DNA from: Medicago truncatula
Taxonomy: Eukaryota; Streptophyta; Magnoliopsida; Fabales; Fabaceae
Length of the DNA stretch: 64,000 bases
Reading direction: 5' to 3'
Assembly (NCBI RefSeq): GCF_003473485.1
Contig: NC_053044.1
Coordinates: 1,376,501-1,440,500, forward strand
Positions 44,583-56,136 of this stretch are shown here, piece after piece. A model generated the notes under the pieces. It did not search any database. It was not told the DNA's origin and was given only the letters and a program-made list of their open reading frames with translations. The stretch's first letter is position 1. Each line of letters begins with the position of its first letter. The translations under genes were made by a program, and so were the position numbers.

Positions 44583-46398
44583 TCAGTTTACATTTTGAAA
44601 TACTTCTCTAAACACAACATTTGTTGTATTAGATAGCCTCTTTTTGGATTTATCATGTATTAGTATCTTTAGACCTTCCTTGCTTTTGACTCTAGATAAG
44701 GCAACATATAATTGTCCATGACTGAATACATCTTTAGGCAAGTACAAACCAACATGATCCAAGGATTGGCCTTGCGATTTGTTAATTGTCATTGCAAAAG
44801 ATACAACAATTGGAAATTGCCTTCGCACAAGTTTGAACGGCCAGGGCGATTCTGAAGGTGACATTGACATTCTCGGAATATATACCCGATTTCCAATATT
44901 TTTTCCAGTTATAATTTTTGCTTCAATGACATGATTTGCAAGCCTTGTGACTATTAATCGAGTTCCATTACACAAACCTTCAGCTTGATCTATATTCCTT
45001 AATAACATTATTGGTGTCCCAACTTTGAGTTTTATAGAATGATTAGGTAATCCAGATGTTCTAAGACAGTTAAGAAATTCTGGTGTTACCTGCTCATAGG
45101 CATCATTTTCATTTTCTTTGCTGCGATCTATTGAATCTGAGCTGAAATATTCCTTCTCCTCGCCTATGTAATGAATGAGACATAAGTGTTGATTTATTAT
45201 ATTATATTTTTAAAAATAAAATATGAATAAGTGAATTACCTGGAATAAGATTCAAAACGTAGTTGTTGATATCATCAACAACCTGAATGGTTGAAGCTAA
45301 TATGGCCCTATTTCTCAAGAAATCTTCCTGTTGAAAATTTTCCAACAAATTCGGATACGTGCTTTGCACAATTGCTTCAATGGGATCTGTAAAATTTGAT
45401 ATCAAAAGTTCATTTGGAATCTCAATATCATTGTAACCATCATTTCCTTCACCCAATTTTCCATCTCCAACCTTCAAAATCCATTCAGAAAATTTTTTGG
45501 TATCCTCTGAACATTCTGCCTGACCATGCAAAAGACGCATGTTTTTGGATAATTTCAATACATGGCAGTGGTCCCAAATATATGAGGCATTTATTGTAGA
45601 ATGGATAATATCAAATCTATTTCCCCCTGGCACTACTGGTAGTATTTGTCTAAAATCACCTCCAAATACAATAGTTTTCCCGCCAAAGATGAGTTTTGAA
45701 GGTTTTCCTCTTACACTCATAATATCCTTCAGTGATTTATCTAAAGCCTCAAAACAAAATTTATTCGCCATTGGTGCCTCATCCCATATAATTAACTTTG
45801 TTTGTCTCAAAAGTTCAGCCAATTCAGTTCCTTTCTCTATGTTACAGATTGATGATTTTAGTGTAGGAACAGGAATCTTGAATCTTGAATGCGCAGTCCT
45901 CCCACCGGGCAGCAATACCACTTGTTGCAACGTTGAGAACAATACCACCTCTGGACCTTAAAGATGCAGACAGAGTATTCCACATATATGTTTTACCAGT
46001 TCCTCCATAACCATAGAGGAAAAAGACTCCACCTTTTTCATTTGTCACTGCTTCCATGATTTTATTATAAATATTTTTTTGTTCATCTAACATAAAAACA
46101 TAAAACATAGAAATTTATTCTGTGTTAGTTTGATTTTTTTTTTTTAAACAAATTTAAATAAGATAGATATGATTCTAACCTGTAAGAGATCCAAACAATT
46201 GCTCAAAAACTTGTTTTTGGAAAACAGGATCATAATTTTTTTCTTCGTATATCAGTCTATTTCCCAAAAAATCTGGAACATAATTGCTTGGATATGGCAT
46301 ACATTTGAACTCTCTTAAGCTTCTTCCGTTAGATTGCAAATGCTTCTCAATTTCTGTGAGGGTTAAATCTTGCAATTCTTCATCTGTCAACAATAAAT
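44583..46398 (-). pseudogene. Helitron Pif1-type helicase, C-terminal part only
   Basis: Exons 46398-46180, 46108 to about 45240 and 45163-44583 are visible. The helicase motifs are present: Walker A GGTGKT, Walker B IIWDEAPM, GGDFRQILPVVPGGNR, then the C-terminal [14 protein letters not shown] and [13 protein letters not shown]. Rolling-circle Helitrons encode a Rep-helicase fusion, but the Rep (HUH) half, expected upstream at above 46400, is absent: Copia pol begins there instead. A small deletion at about 45916 (SGIA / LPGGRTAHSRF) shifts the frame. Short plus-strand ORFs over 45396-45961 are shadows. Only the helicase end was captured, and it is dead. Confidence 0.85.
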
Positions 46399-46448
46399 CT
46401 GCAAAAAAAATACCTCTACATGAATAAATGAATGCAGTGATAAATTAA

Positions 46449-48473
46449 CATGTAGAGCACTTCAGGGTTTTTGGGTGCATTGGCCATGTGCATATACCGG
46501 ATAGAAAAAGATTGAAGTTGGATGACAAAAGTTACAAATGTGTGCTTCTAGGTGTAAGTAATGAGTCTAAGGCTTATAGACTTTTTGATCTCATTGCTAA
46601 GGTTGTAGTGACAAGCAGAGATGTGGTATTTGAAGAAAATGAGAGCTGGAATTGGGGGAGGAGTAATGAAGAGGTAAAGTTTGATTCGGGAGATATAAAT
46701 CATGAATTTAGTGACATTGGTGAAATTGAAAATGTTGAGGAAGAACAAGAAGATGAAGCATCAACCTCAAGTGACTCAAATGAAGGAAGTGAATCAACCT
46801 CACCTGAAGTAAATAATCTGCACTCAAACAGAGAAAGAATTAGAAGTGCACCAATATGGATGCAAGATTATGTAACTGGAGAAGAATTGTCCGAGGAGGA
46901 GAATGTGCAAGATTTAGCTTTCTTTATGTCACAAGATCCAATTTATTATGAAGAGGCTGCAAAGAGTGAAAAGTGGAAGAATGCGATGGATTTAGAGATT
47001 GAAGCCATAGAGAAAAACGACACATGGGAGTTGGTGAGCTTACCACATGGAGCAAAAAAACTTGGTGTCAAATGGGTATATAAGACCAAACTGAATGAAA
47101 GCGGGGAGATTGATAAATACAAAGCACGCTTGGTGGTGAAAGGCTATGCCCAAAAATACGGGGTAGACTATAATGAAGTATTTGCTCCGGTGGCACGATG
47201 GGATACCATTCGCGTTGTCTTGGCTTTGGCTGCACAAAAGGGATGGCCAGTGTTTCAGTTGGATGTAAAGAGTGCATTCTTGCACGGTAAACTAATTGAA
47301 GCTGTATTTATTGAACAACCGATGGGGTATGTGCAAGAAGGAAAGGAAGACAAAGTTTACAAACTTAAGAAGGCTTTATATGGATTAAAACAGGCACCTA
47401 GGGCCTGGTATAGCAGGATTGAAGGATACTTTATTAAAGAAGGGTTTGAAAGATGCAACTATGAGCCTACTCTATTTGTCAAGATTGAAGGAGCTAAAAT
47501 TCTTATTATTAGTCTCTATGTTGATGACTTGATATTTACAGGGAATGATATTGGCATTTGTGAGAAGTTCAAAAGCTCTATGAAATTAGAGTTTGACATG
47601 ACAGACCTAGGAAAAATGAAATATTTTCTAGGTGTTGAAATACAACAAAGTTCTGAAGGGATTCATATGTGCCAAAGGAAGTATGCTCAAGAAGTCCTTG
47701 ATAGGTTTGGAATGAAAAATTGCAATTCGGTGAAGAATCCTATTGTTCCAGGTACTAAGCTAACAAAAGAATGTGGAGGTGCAGACGTGGATGCAACGTT
47801 GTTTAAGCAAATGGTTGGAAGTCTCATGTATTTGACAGCCACCCGGCCAGATATGATGTATGTTGTATGTCTCATAAGTAGGTATATGGCTAAGCCTAAG
47901 GAAGCACACATGCTGGCGGCAAAAAGGGTGCTTCGTTATTTAAAAGGAACCATAGAGATGGGGGTGTTCTACAAGAGAGGAGTCAAGAATGAGCTGCTAG
48001 CCTACACTGACAGTGATTACGCGGGTGATATAGATGACAGAAGGAGCACATCAGGGTATGCATTTTTATTTTCTAATGGAGCTGTGTGTTGGAGTTCAAG
48101 GAAGCAGCCTGTTGTATCATTGTCCACAACCGAGTCAGAATTTATTGCAGCTGCTGCTTGTGCATGTCAAGGCATATGGATGAAAAGAATACTAAACCAG
48201 ATTGGTCATTCTCACTGTAAGTATATTACAATATTTTGTGATAACAGTTCCACAATTAAGTTGTCCAAAAATCCTGTTATGCACGGAAGAAGCAAACACA
48301 TCGATGTGAGGTTCCACTTCTTGTGTGATCTAATTAAAGATGGTGAGCTGGAGCTGAAGCACTGCAAAACTGATGAGCAGATAGCTGATATCATGACAAA
48401 GCCACTGAAATTAGAAGTATTTGAAAGGCTTCGCGGGTTACTTGGAGTTCGACCAGCAACAGATGTAAACTGA
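46449..48473 (+). CDS. Copia polyprotein remnant: integrase tail, reverse transcriptase, RNase H
   Basis: An open frame of 674 codons without ATG at its start. It begins with the integrase C-terminal region (VFGCIGHVHIPDRKRLKLDD, CVLLGVSNESKAYR), then an acidic linker, the RT (WVYKTKLNESGEIDKYKARL, LDVKSAFLHG, YGLKQAPRAWY, YVDDLIFTGN with the catalytic DD) and RNase H (AYTDSDYAGD, STTESEFIAA, ADIMTKPL). It ends just upstream of the PPT. RT and RNase H catalytic residues look intact; gag, protease and the integrase catalytic core are absent, so the element cannot move alone. Confidence 0.92.
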   Translation, partial: HVEHFRVFGCIGHVHIPDRKRLKLDDKSYKCVLLGVSNESKAYRLFDLIAKVVVTSRDVVFEENESWNWGRSNEEVKFDSGDINHEFSDIGEIENVEEEQEDEASTSSDSNEGSESTSPEVNNLHSNRERIRSAPIWMQDYVTGEELSEEENVQDLAFFMSQDPIYYEEAAKSEKWKNAMDLEIEAIEKNDTWELVSLPHGAKKLGVKWVYKTKLNESGEIDKYKARLVVKGYAQKYGVDYNEVFAPVARWDTIRVVLALAAQKGWPVFQLDVKSAFLHGKLIEAVFIEQPMGYVQEGKEDKVYKLKKALYGLKQAPRAWYSRIEGYFIKEGFERCNYEPTLFVKIEGAKILIISLYVDDLIFTGNDIGICEKFKSSMKLEFDMTDLGKMKYFLGVEIQQSSEGIHMCQRKYAQEVLDRFGMKNCNSVKNPIVPGTKLTKECGGADVDATLFKQMVGSLMYLTATRPDMMYVVCLISRYMAKPKEAHMLAAKRVLRYLKGTIEMGVFYKRGVKNELLAYTDSDYAGDIDDRRSTSGYAFLFSNGAVCWSSRKQPVVSLSTTESEFIAAAACACQGIWMKRILNQIGHSHCKYITIFCDNSSTIKLSKNPVMHGRSKHIDVRFHFLCDLIKDGELELKHCKTDEQIADIMTKPLKLEVFERLRGLLGVRPATDVN

Positions 48474-48506
48474 TTGGTATTAGAAGTTTCAGTTTAGGGG
48501 AGGAAA

Positions 48507-48798
48507 TGTTGAGTAAGTGGGGTCTAATTGCTGGTTATTGGAGTAGTTTTAGTTTAGTTTGTTGGTCTTTATTTTACTGAGTTAATAATCCTAATTATTA
48601 GGAGTGACAGATGTTGATTTGCATCAGTTATAGTTGTTGCTATTATTTAGCCACTTCCACGTTCTAGGATTGTAAAACGTGGGTTGCAGTTTATTTCTTT
48701 CCTTGTAGCTATTTAGCCTTTGTTAACTTTCATATTGAATAAGAATCATTCTCAACATTTGAGAGATATACTTGTGCTTAGAGTTTGATTGTTCTACA
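48507..48798 (+). repeat. 3' LTR of the chimeric Copia
   Basis: 292 bp, preceded by the polypurine tract (about 48494-48506) and followed by GAACC. Confidence 0.92.
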
Positions 48799-49149
48799 GA
48801 ACCCACCAGCCTGAAATGACCAAATAAACAAAAGAAAGACATTAGTATCAAGATATTTTTAACTTTGCATTATTTTCTGCTTGGGAAATGGTTTATGTAC
48901 TCATAAATTCATTTTGCTTTTGACAAGAAATCATTTCCCAAGAAATTCATTTCATTGATACATGTACCCACTAATTCAATCTTCTTAACGCTGAATGAAA
49001 GTGAAAGAAATAAGGTGTTAATGTCGCGCCTGTTCCAGAAAATCAATCATTCCCTGAAAGGATTCTCTCTTTCTTTTGTTTTCTTTCACATTATTTTCTT
49101 TCACATTGTAGTGAAATTCTTTATGTCAAAACCATTAGATGTGTTTAAT

Positions 49150-50355
49150 GGTTTTCTTTGATCCAGCAGGTGAAAAAAATAAGGACCTACAGTCATTGCC
49201 ATCATTCAGTTTTGGACTCACACAAATGGAGGAGTAGCAAAGGAATGTCACTACTTCATCATCCGGTGGTGATAAAAATAAGGAGCGGAAAACAGGAGAG
49301 GCTAAAGGTAAAGAAAAGAAGCAGCACATAAAGAAACATAAAAAAAAAAAAGAAACAACAGACTGAAGCACAAGATTCTGATGAAGGAAGTTCGGATGAT
49401 GAAAATGCGAAACAAAGACTGAGGCACAAGATGAGTATACCTAAGGTATATGAGCTTATGCATTCAATACATGGCAAAAGAAGAAAAGAGGAGATAATTG
49501 AGCTTTTGAATGACAATGGCTTTGGAGGAATGTTGCATATCTGCAACTGGACCAAAAGTCCACACTTTCTTTGTGGATTGGGTTGTTAGAAACTTTGACA
49601 AAAAGCACATGTGGATTACATTAAGCAAGACCGAGGTACTTCCATTGAAAGAGGATGATGTACATAGGGTGTATGAGCTTCCAATGGCGGGGAAGCAGAT
49701 TAACGTTGATCTCTGCTCTGATGCAGCAATAAAGAGATTGAGGACAAAATTAGGACTGGATGAAAATTATTCACCTTTTTTGAAGGTGGCAGATTTGGAG
49801 AGAATATTGAAGACACTAGAGAAACCAAAAACGTGGGTGAAGGGTGCAATCTGTTTTATCATTCACAAAATTTTGTGTCCCACTAATAGTAGCTTTGTAT
49901 CTCTCCAATATGCGCACATATTAGAAGATCCAGTTGGGGTATCATCTTATAACTGGTGCTCACATGTTCTTGGATATATGAAAAAGGCCTGCAAACTCAG
50001 AAAGTTGCAAATCCATTAGCGGACTTCCACTTCCTAATGGTGATCATTATATATATATATATATATAGGGGTTTGCTAGGATACACTCACTAAATTTTAT
50101 TAAGGTGTGTTTTAGCAAAGATATAACTAAAAAATTGTTAAATACACCTTAAGGTGAATGTTGCTAAAACACACCTTCTAAAAAAATAAGTGGGTGTATG
50201 TTAGCAACTCCTATAGGCATTTGCTAGGATACATCCACTTATTTTTTAGAATGTGTGTTTTAGCAAGTTATAACTAAAAAGTAGTTAAATATACCTGAAG
50301 GTGTAGCTAGCTAAAACACTCCCACATAAAAACTAGTGGGTGTGTTCTAGCAAAT

Positions 50356-50396
<41 letters not shown>

Positions 50397-50690
50397 ATTT
50401 TTAAAACAACTGAGTGGTGGATTTTTAAAATATGTATGTGCATGTTTTTATTGTGCAGATTAATTACATGGAGAAAATGGAAAAGAGAAGCCCATTTCTG
50501 ACAGGGAAATACAAGCGGCAGAAGTGATTGGGATGTGAAGACGGCAAACCAAGACCTTCAGAAGGTGCATGACCTTATAGGACTCGAGCATGGACTGACG
50601 GCCAGAGTAACCAGACTGTACAACATCGATGAAGGTTCGCTTGTATTGTGTTTTGATGCAGATACATGTCCACTATCTAAGGTGAGAGCA
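49150..50690 (+). pseudogene. Captured plant-mobile-domain-like gene, frameshifted
   Basis: A Lys/Arg-rich lead (KERKTGEAKGKEKKQHIKKH) passes a stop and a frameshift into SIPKVYELMHSIHGKRRKEE, then 49510-50019 (VHTFFVDWVVRNFDKKHMWI, LPLKEDDVHRVYELPMAGKQ, FIIHKILCPTNSSFVSLQYA, YNWCSHVLGYMKK). This resembles the aminotransferase-like plant mobile domain often carried by MULEs and retroelements. A one-base loss near 49997 shifts to PLADFHFLM. An intron (about 50040-50457) contains a MITE pair. The last exon (NYMEKMEKRSPFLTGKYKR) frameshifts again into DWDVKTANQDLQKVHDLIGL. At least three frameshifts and one stop: dead. Confidence 0.65.
50068..50363. mobile_element. Two tandem copies of a palindromic MITE between (TA)n runs
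   Basis: Each copy (about 50068-50213 and 50214-50363) starts TTTGCTAGGATACA-like and ends with the inverse, GTGTGTTCTAGCAAATCC or GTGTATGTTAGCAACTCC. The pair is flanked by (TA)n at 50050-50066 and 50361-50391, consistent with insertion into a TA tract that was duplicated or expanded. Confidence 0.7.
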
Positions 50691-50817
50691 AAATAATGAT
50701 ATAACTACTATTTATGCAATATTATAAGTCATGAACCTTCTTGTTAGTCCACTATCTAGGGTTGTAGTGAATTGTTATTAGATAGTTCTTTAAGTCTGAA
50801 AATCGAAAAGGAAGATT

Positions 50818-51444
50818 CTATGTGCCTCCAACTCCTTGACCCATAACTTCATAAGACGTTCTCATCGACATTCCAGCTTTAGAATTTATCAAAGCGAGTT
50901 GTCCTTGAACTTCATTTACTTCTCGAAATGATCTCAGGTAACACAAATGCTCTAGTTTATGTAATGGATGACAGTGAGCCACATCCCATCTATATATCTT
51001 ATAGACATTAAAAACTTTATCCAGCTTCAAATATATTCCAGCTTTACAACCAACCCTTTCCTCAGGTTTTTCTTTCACTTTCACAAACTCAATAACCACT
51101 GGACTGTCTGATGTTGGCATGTTGTTAGAATTAAGCAGACTTCCCTTCTTGAAACCTTGTTTGTTACAAACATAACACACATAATGTACCTTATCTGATT
51201 TCTTATTTTGTGAATTGTTCTTCGACTTCAACATAGTCCTAACAGAGAATCCAATGTTATATGCATAATTACCATAAAAATCTTCAATCTCTTTAATAGT
51301 TTTAAAGACTAAAGACTTCCATGATTCTTTATTGCTAGGGGAGTAACATTGAGAACTATCAGCATGAATCAGTAATGAAGTTTCAACACTCAATTGTCCA
51401 CTCTCAGATGGAGTTGATATCAAATCCATTGAAAACATCAACAA
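50818..51444 (-). pseudogene. FAR1-type DNA-binding domain, truncated MULE transposase
   Basis: 208 residues from MLMFSMDLIS. The FAR1 domain is visible: KTIKEIEDFYGNYAYNIGFS, VCNKQGFKKGS, then EERVGCKAGIYLKLDK and WDVAHCHPLHKLEHLCYLRS, leading into the linker GMSMRTSYEVMGQGVGGT before a TAG. FAR1/FHY3 proteins and Jittery-type MULE transposases share this head; the following DDE core and SWIM zinc finger are absent. It lies close to the right end of the MULE, where a transposase start is expected. Confidence 0.65.
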
Positions 51445-51971
51445 ACACTATTAAGAACAAAGAACCATTAGATATGATAAATTGAAGTTAAATTGTTCCT
51501 TTACATATCAAATCAGAAATTGATCCTAATATCACCAATTGAATCACTAAATTTGAATCACTAAATTGATCCTAAGAACATAAACCATTAACAAATCAGA
51601 AATTTGAATCAAAACCTAAATCAGAAATTTGAATCAAAACCTAAATCATATACATGATTACATCTTCAAAATGCAGTACGAAATCATGAGCAAGGAGTGC
51701 GAGCAAGGAGTGAAATCCGTGCAACCTCGCCGGTCAAATCACGTCGTCGTGACCTCGCCGGTGAAACCATGTCGGAGCGGCGAGAAAGGGTGAGCACGTC
51801 AGAGCGGTGAGCAGGTCGGAGCAGTGAGCACGTCGGAGAGTGTGTGCAATCAGATTGTGAAAGTGTGAGCTGAGCACCCTAGGATTATTACAAGATCCGA
51901 TGGTTGTGATTTCCTTATGTATGGTGCATAAAGAAATCCTTATGCACCATAACTTTTGCCTCTCATTAAGG

Positions 51972-54900
51972 GTGTGAATGACGTAGGCTAATCAAAAAAG
52001 ATATTATCTCAAAAAATGGTGTATTCAATAAAGTTAAATATTGGTACTCTTCTAACTCCTATTATTTCAAGAGCGAAGCTCCACACTTCCTTATCTTAAA
52101 AGCACCATTAAACAACCTCATTCCTTTTAGGATGATGTCTTTATTAGGAATAGGCTCGGCCTTTATAAGTTTATATTTTGTTAGTCAGGAGATTTGCTAT
52201 TTTTGTTGATTTGCATTACACTTTTTTTTCCTGTTACAATTATTTCATTCCACAAAGATTTCATTAAAAGGTTTTTAACAAGGAATTTGTTTTTTATTCT
52301 ACTGATTGTTATTTTGGGTTTTGGTCTAGTCATATCCAAGTGTTGTATATTAATTTTTTTTATTGTTATAAATTTTTTAGGGCGTTACAAGTGATATTTG
52401 ATAATTTTAGGGTGCTAACATAGTTGAGGTATCAGAGTTTTTGTGATGTTTTTGCACTCTGTTTTTTGCTTTAAAAAAAGTTAGAGAGATAACAATTTTT
52501 TATACTTGTGTTTCACAAAAGTATTTTTTATTTTACGCATTTGTATCAAAATCAATAAAAAAATAAATAAGTATCAAACGAATCACAATAAAAAAAAATA
52601 AGAAAACAACTTTAAATGAGAAGTTATTAAGAGTAACTTGTATAAAAATAATTTTTTTTATAGGAGATAGAAAATAAGTATCAAAAGATGGATGTAGTTA
52701 TGTATCAAAAATTTCATTTTATATAATTATATCTAAAAAGACTAAATTATTTTTAAAAAAGTGGTTTTTATTATGATAAACAAACACAAAATACATATTC
52801 AATTTTTTATATAAAATCTCTAAAAAACGGTCACTAAATTATTGAATGTAGTGAAAATAGTTTTTTTTTTTCCCATAACTATCGAATATATTTTAAAATT
52901 TAAATTTAAATACAACATAAAATATAAATACAAGGAAATATAATAAAAAAAAATGTTGATAGACAGGCACATAGTGCTCATCTTCAACTATACATAAATA
53001 TAATAGAAGTTGGAATTTACAATTGTTTTGTATTTTAAAGTATATAATATTTATTGTCATATGACAGACATGACTCAAATAGACATATTTAACATATGAA
53101 GACTAAGTGAGATATCCATTGGTATTTCATCCCCTAAAAAAATAAATGTATATTTAGTTCGTGCATGTATATGGTTACATGTTTTTTGTGATTGAAATGA
53201 ATGACTTAAACAGTCATATTTAATATATGAAGAATGAGGGAGAGATGTAATCTTTGTAAGGTATATTGGTGATCCTTGTATGTAGTCGGTGGTGGTGTTT
53301 GTGATTGAAGTACATGACTCTAAGTGACTCTAAGAGTCTTTAATTCTTGAGAATGAGGGAAAATCAATTGTATATAATTTATCTAATATATTTGAAATTG
53401 TTTTTTAATTTAAAATTAATAATATATTAAATTTTTTTATCTTTTCTTTAATTAATATAGGGTGAATATATTTTTGGTCACTACAAAATTGGAGTAATAC
53501 GAGTCATTGATTAACAAATCAAATGTAAATATTATAAGTAGTATGTAACAAATCATGAACTTGTTTTTTTTTTTTTTTTTTTAGGGAAAATCATGAACTT
53601 GTTAAAATAAGATTTTCGTACTTTACACTTTAGTCATTTTGAAAAATCCAAATCCATATGTAATTGGTTATTTGAGTAGTTCAATCCAAATCAGTTTCAT
53701 TTTTGATTCAGGTTTTAAAACATTGATGAAATAAAAGGCCGTGGACATAAAATGATCTTAATATAATGTTCAAATGATTTTGAAAATAATACCCGAAAAA
53801 CCATAATCATCCTCTTGTAAATGTTAACTCGTTACTCAAGCCGAGGTACACATTGTTTAAACCCTAAAACCTCGCACCTCCAACTGAATTGTTGATTTGA
53901 TCGTCATAGTGTTTGTTAGTACATCATCCCCTCCATAAAGAAAATTATCACCCTCAATCACGTAACATATCTCATATCGTCGACCAAGGTCCATTCTAGA
54001 TCATATATTTATAAAATTATTTTACAAACTAACTTTAACAAGTGACGTTATTAAGTAGAATAGTTTAATTAATATACTATGACAGTGTGTAATTATTTTA
54101 CACAAGTATCCAATGATGTTTGTCACGTCAATTAATGAATATGACGACTCATATCTTTTTATATTCATAAGTTGTCGTGGCAACACATCATTTGACGAAT
54201 ATATTAATCAAATTATTTAAATATAATTAACATGTACAAATTAAATTCATGCTAATATAATGGGTGCGCCCTATCAAAAGTTGTTGAGAGGTATCCATAA
54301 AAAGAAAATTGTTGAGATACATTCATCCTTGTTACGTTTTTTATCTAGTTCATTTCTCCACTTTGAACTTTAAAGTGGATTGAGATCCCTCTTGCATACA
54401 AATGTCATAAAACAAATTGAAATAAATTGTAGACAAGTTTTTTCAATCACACCGCCGTTAAATCAATGTATAAATTCTTGATGAAGTGCGTTAAATAAAT
54501 TTCGCTTTGTCTTTTTTTTTTTTTTTTTTGACAACCAAATGTAAATTTGTCAATAAAATAGATATTTAATTACTTCAAGTTAAAATAGATATTTTTTCTT
54601 CATATACTTCACCGAAAAAAAATTCTAAACTAATTTGCTGTATACATCAAACTTTGATGATAAAGTAAAAGTAGTAGTAAAAATGAAAAATGATATTTGT
54701 ATAGTCATTTTCCAGTTTTTGTGTCAATACCTCATTTTCTTTATAAATTTATGGATGTCATTCAAATAACACAATTCTGAAAAAAAATTAGAAGGAAAAA
54801 TATTAGATTGATAGTTTTTATGTTGGGTTGGGGATCAAACATTCGACCTTATCACTCCTTAGTCCCCAATCCAACCACCAAGCCAAAATTTTGACCATGT

Positions 54901-56136
54901 GAAAAGTCAATTTCTTTCTCTAAAAAGGCAGAAACAAACACTAACGAAAAATCATGGCTAAATTTTTCATAAAGGACATGTCATGCTGAAAAAGCCAAAG
55001 AGAGCATTCAATTTTGTCGCTCACCATTCGCAATAATTTGCATTTAGTTATTCTGCAATTATCAAACCTTAAGATCCAAATTCATTTCTAACTTTTGTTT
55101 TTAGAATTAATATGAAACTGCATGAATGAGATAGGATCTACAAAGTAAGAAAAAATAAAGGTATGTCTAGCAAACAAGAGCCTCAAGATAGTGATCCCAT
55201 CCAAGCATGTCATGACACTATATCATTGATTCCTGAAATGAATGAAGAAGGAAATTATTAGGGGGTTAACCATAGACATAGTTAAATATATTTAGCTGAA
55301 AGTACCGAACATTAGATGACTTTAACAGGCCTAAATATATACCATGCTGATGATGCACTAAAGGAACATGTACATCAAAATCTTGAAACAACAACTGAAC
55401 AAACCGTTATTCTGGATAGGTAGAAGAGAGTAAGACTGGTCTAAAAAAGTAAAAGATAGTAATTAATACCAATAAGGCAATAACTTCGTGAGTAAATGGA
55501 AAACACAAGGATGTTTATCACTTAACGTATAACTAAAACAACTTAGTACAGTTGAATGAAATCATGTTTGTCCATACATCAATATTTCATAATCAACATG
55601 TACTTTTTCATATAAATAAAATAAAACAGTGTAGTGTGGATGCATTAACTTAACAAAATGGCAAAGATCCTGTCAACTGGAAAAGTAAAAATAGATACAG
55701 ACTTGGGCTCAAGGTGGGTGATTTTATGTGTATGCAACAATATGGCTGGACAATTTAACTATCATGACAACTAATAACTAAGGTTAATGATTTTGTTTGG
55801 AGTATGATATTTCATATGATTAATATTAAATATTGGCCGTGGGCATGCAGATCTGGTTATTCCCGTGACATAAATGTCATGTCCCCCAAGTTCTCAGAAA
55901 CAACTAGTCATTTCTTATTGCACAGTGTAGTAGATTGGCAGAAGTGCAGTAAGTTGTATGGGCATTTGGACATCGCTTTTCAAGGAATTTTCATACTAAC
56001 TGATGGGACTTCCAAGGCAAGCAAATCAAATTGAAATACATAAGACATACAACAGATGCCCAACCTCTAATGCAAGCAAATCAAATCAAATCAAAACCAC
56101 AAAAATGCAAGAACCAAAAAAAGGTGATTAACCTCA
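51972..56136. other. Gene-poor AT-rich spacer
   Basis: No ORF with protein-like features. It includes poly-T runs (about 53563-53582, 54510-54530). A SINE-like fragment lies at about 54825-54900, read on the minus strand (box A GGCTTGGTGGTTGGATTGG, box B GGTCGAATGTTTGATCC). Confidence 0.5.

Larger units (their letters stand above)
41466..48798 (+). mobile_element. Chimeric Copia LTR retrotransposon with target duplication GAACC
   Basis: Two 292-bp LTRs (41466-41757, 48507-48798) begin TGTTGAG and end TTCTACA, differ at four sites (all transitions) and are flanked by GAACC (41461-41465, 48799-48803). A tRNA-iMet PBS (TGGTATCAGAGC, 41760-41771) and a PPT (AGGGGAGGAAA) are present. A gag start (ATG 41834, MTTEGSFVQ) survives for 11 codons. 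Everything from there to the integrase C-terminal region is replaced by 4.6 kb containing a B3 gene and a Helitron helicase fragment; from 46452 the normal integrase tail, RT and RNase H follow. It lies inside the MULE. Confidence 0.9.
39481..51961. mobile_element. Large Mutator-like element (MULE), gene-carrying, with a Copia nested inside
   Basis: CTCATTAAGG occurs directly at 39471-39480 and 51962-51971, a 10-bp duplication (extendable to 12) of Mutator size. The inner edges share an inverted motif: TTATGCACCATGCATAA on the left against TTATGCACCATACATAA (complement) on the right; the right edge contains an extra hairpin. Contents: a FAR1-type DNA-binding domain (transposase N-terminus, minus strand), a decayed plant-mobile-domain-like gene, captured exon-like pieces and a 7.3-kb Copia. 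The transposase catalytic core is missing, so the element is non-autonomous. MULE identity rests on duplication size, FAR1 content and captured gene pieces; TIR similarity is partial. Confidence 0.6.

Noticed and set aside
45396..45961. Plus-strand ORFs over the helicase
   Set aside because: They are antisense shadows of the Pif1-type helicase exons, whose motifs are clear on the minus strand.
55804..56034. 76-residue ORF beyond the prohibitin gene
   Set aside because: No domain, no splice or promoter support; falls in gene-poor spacer.
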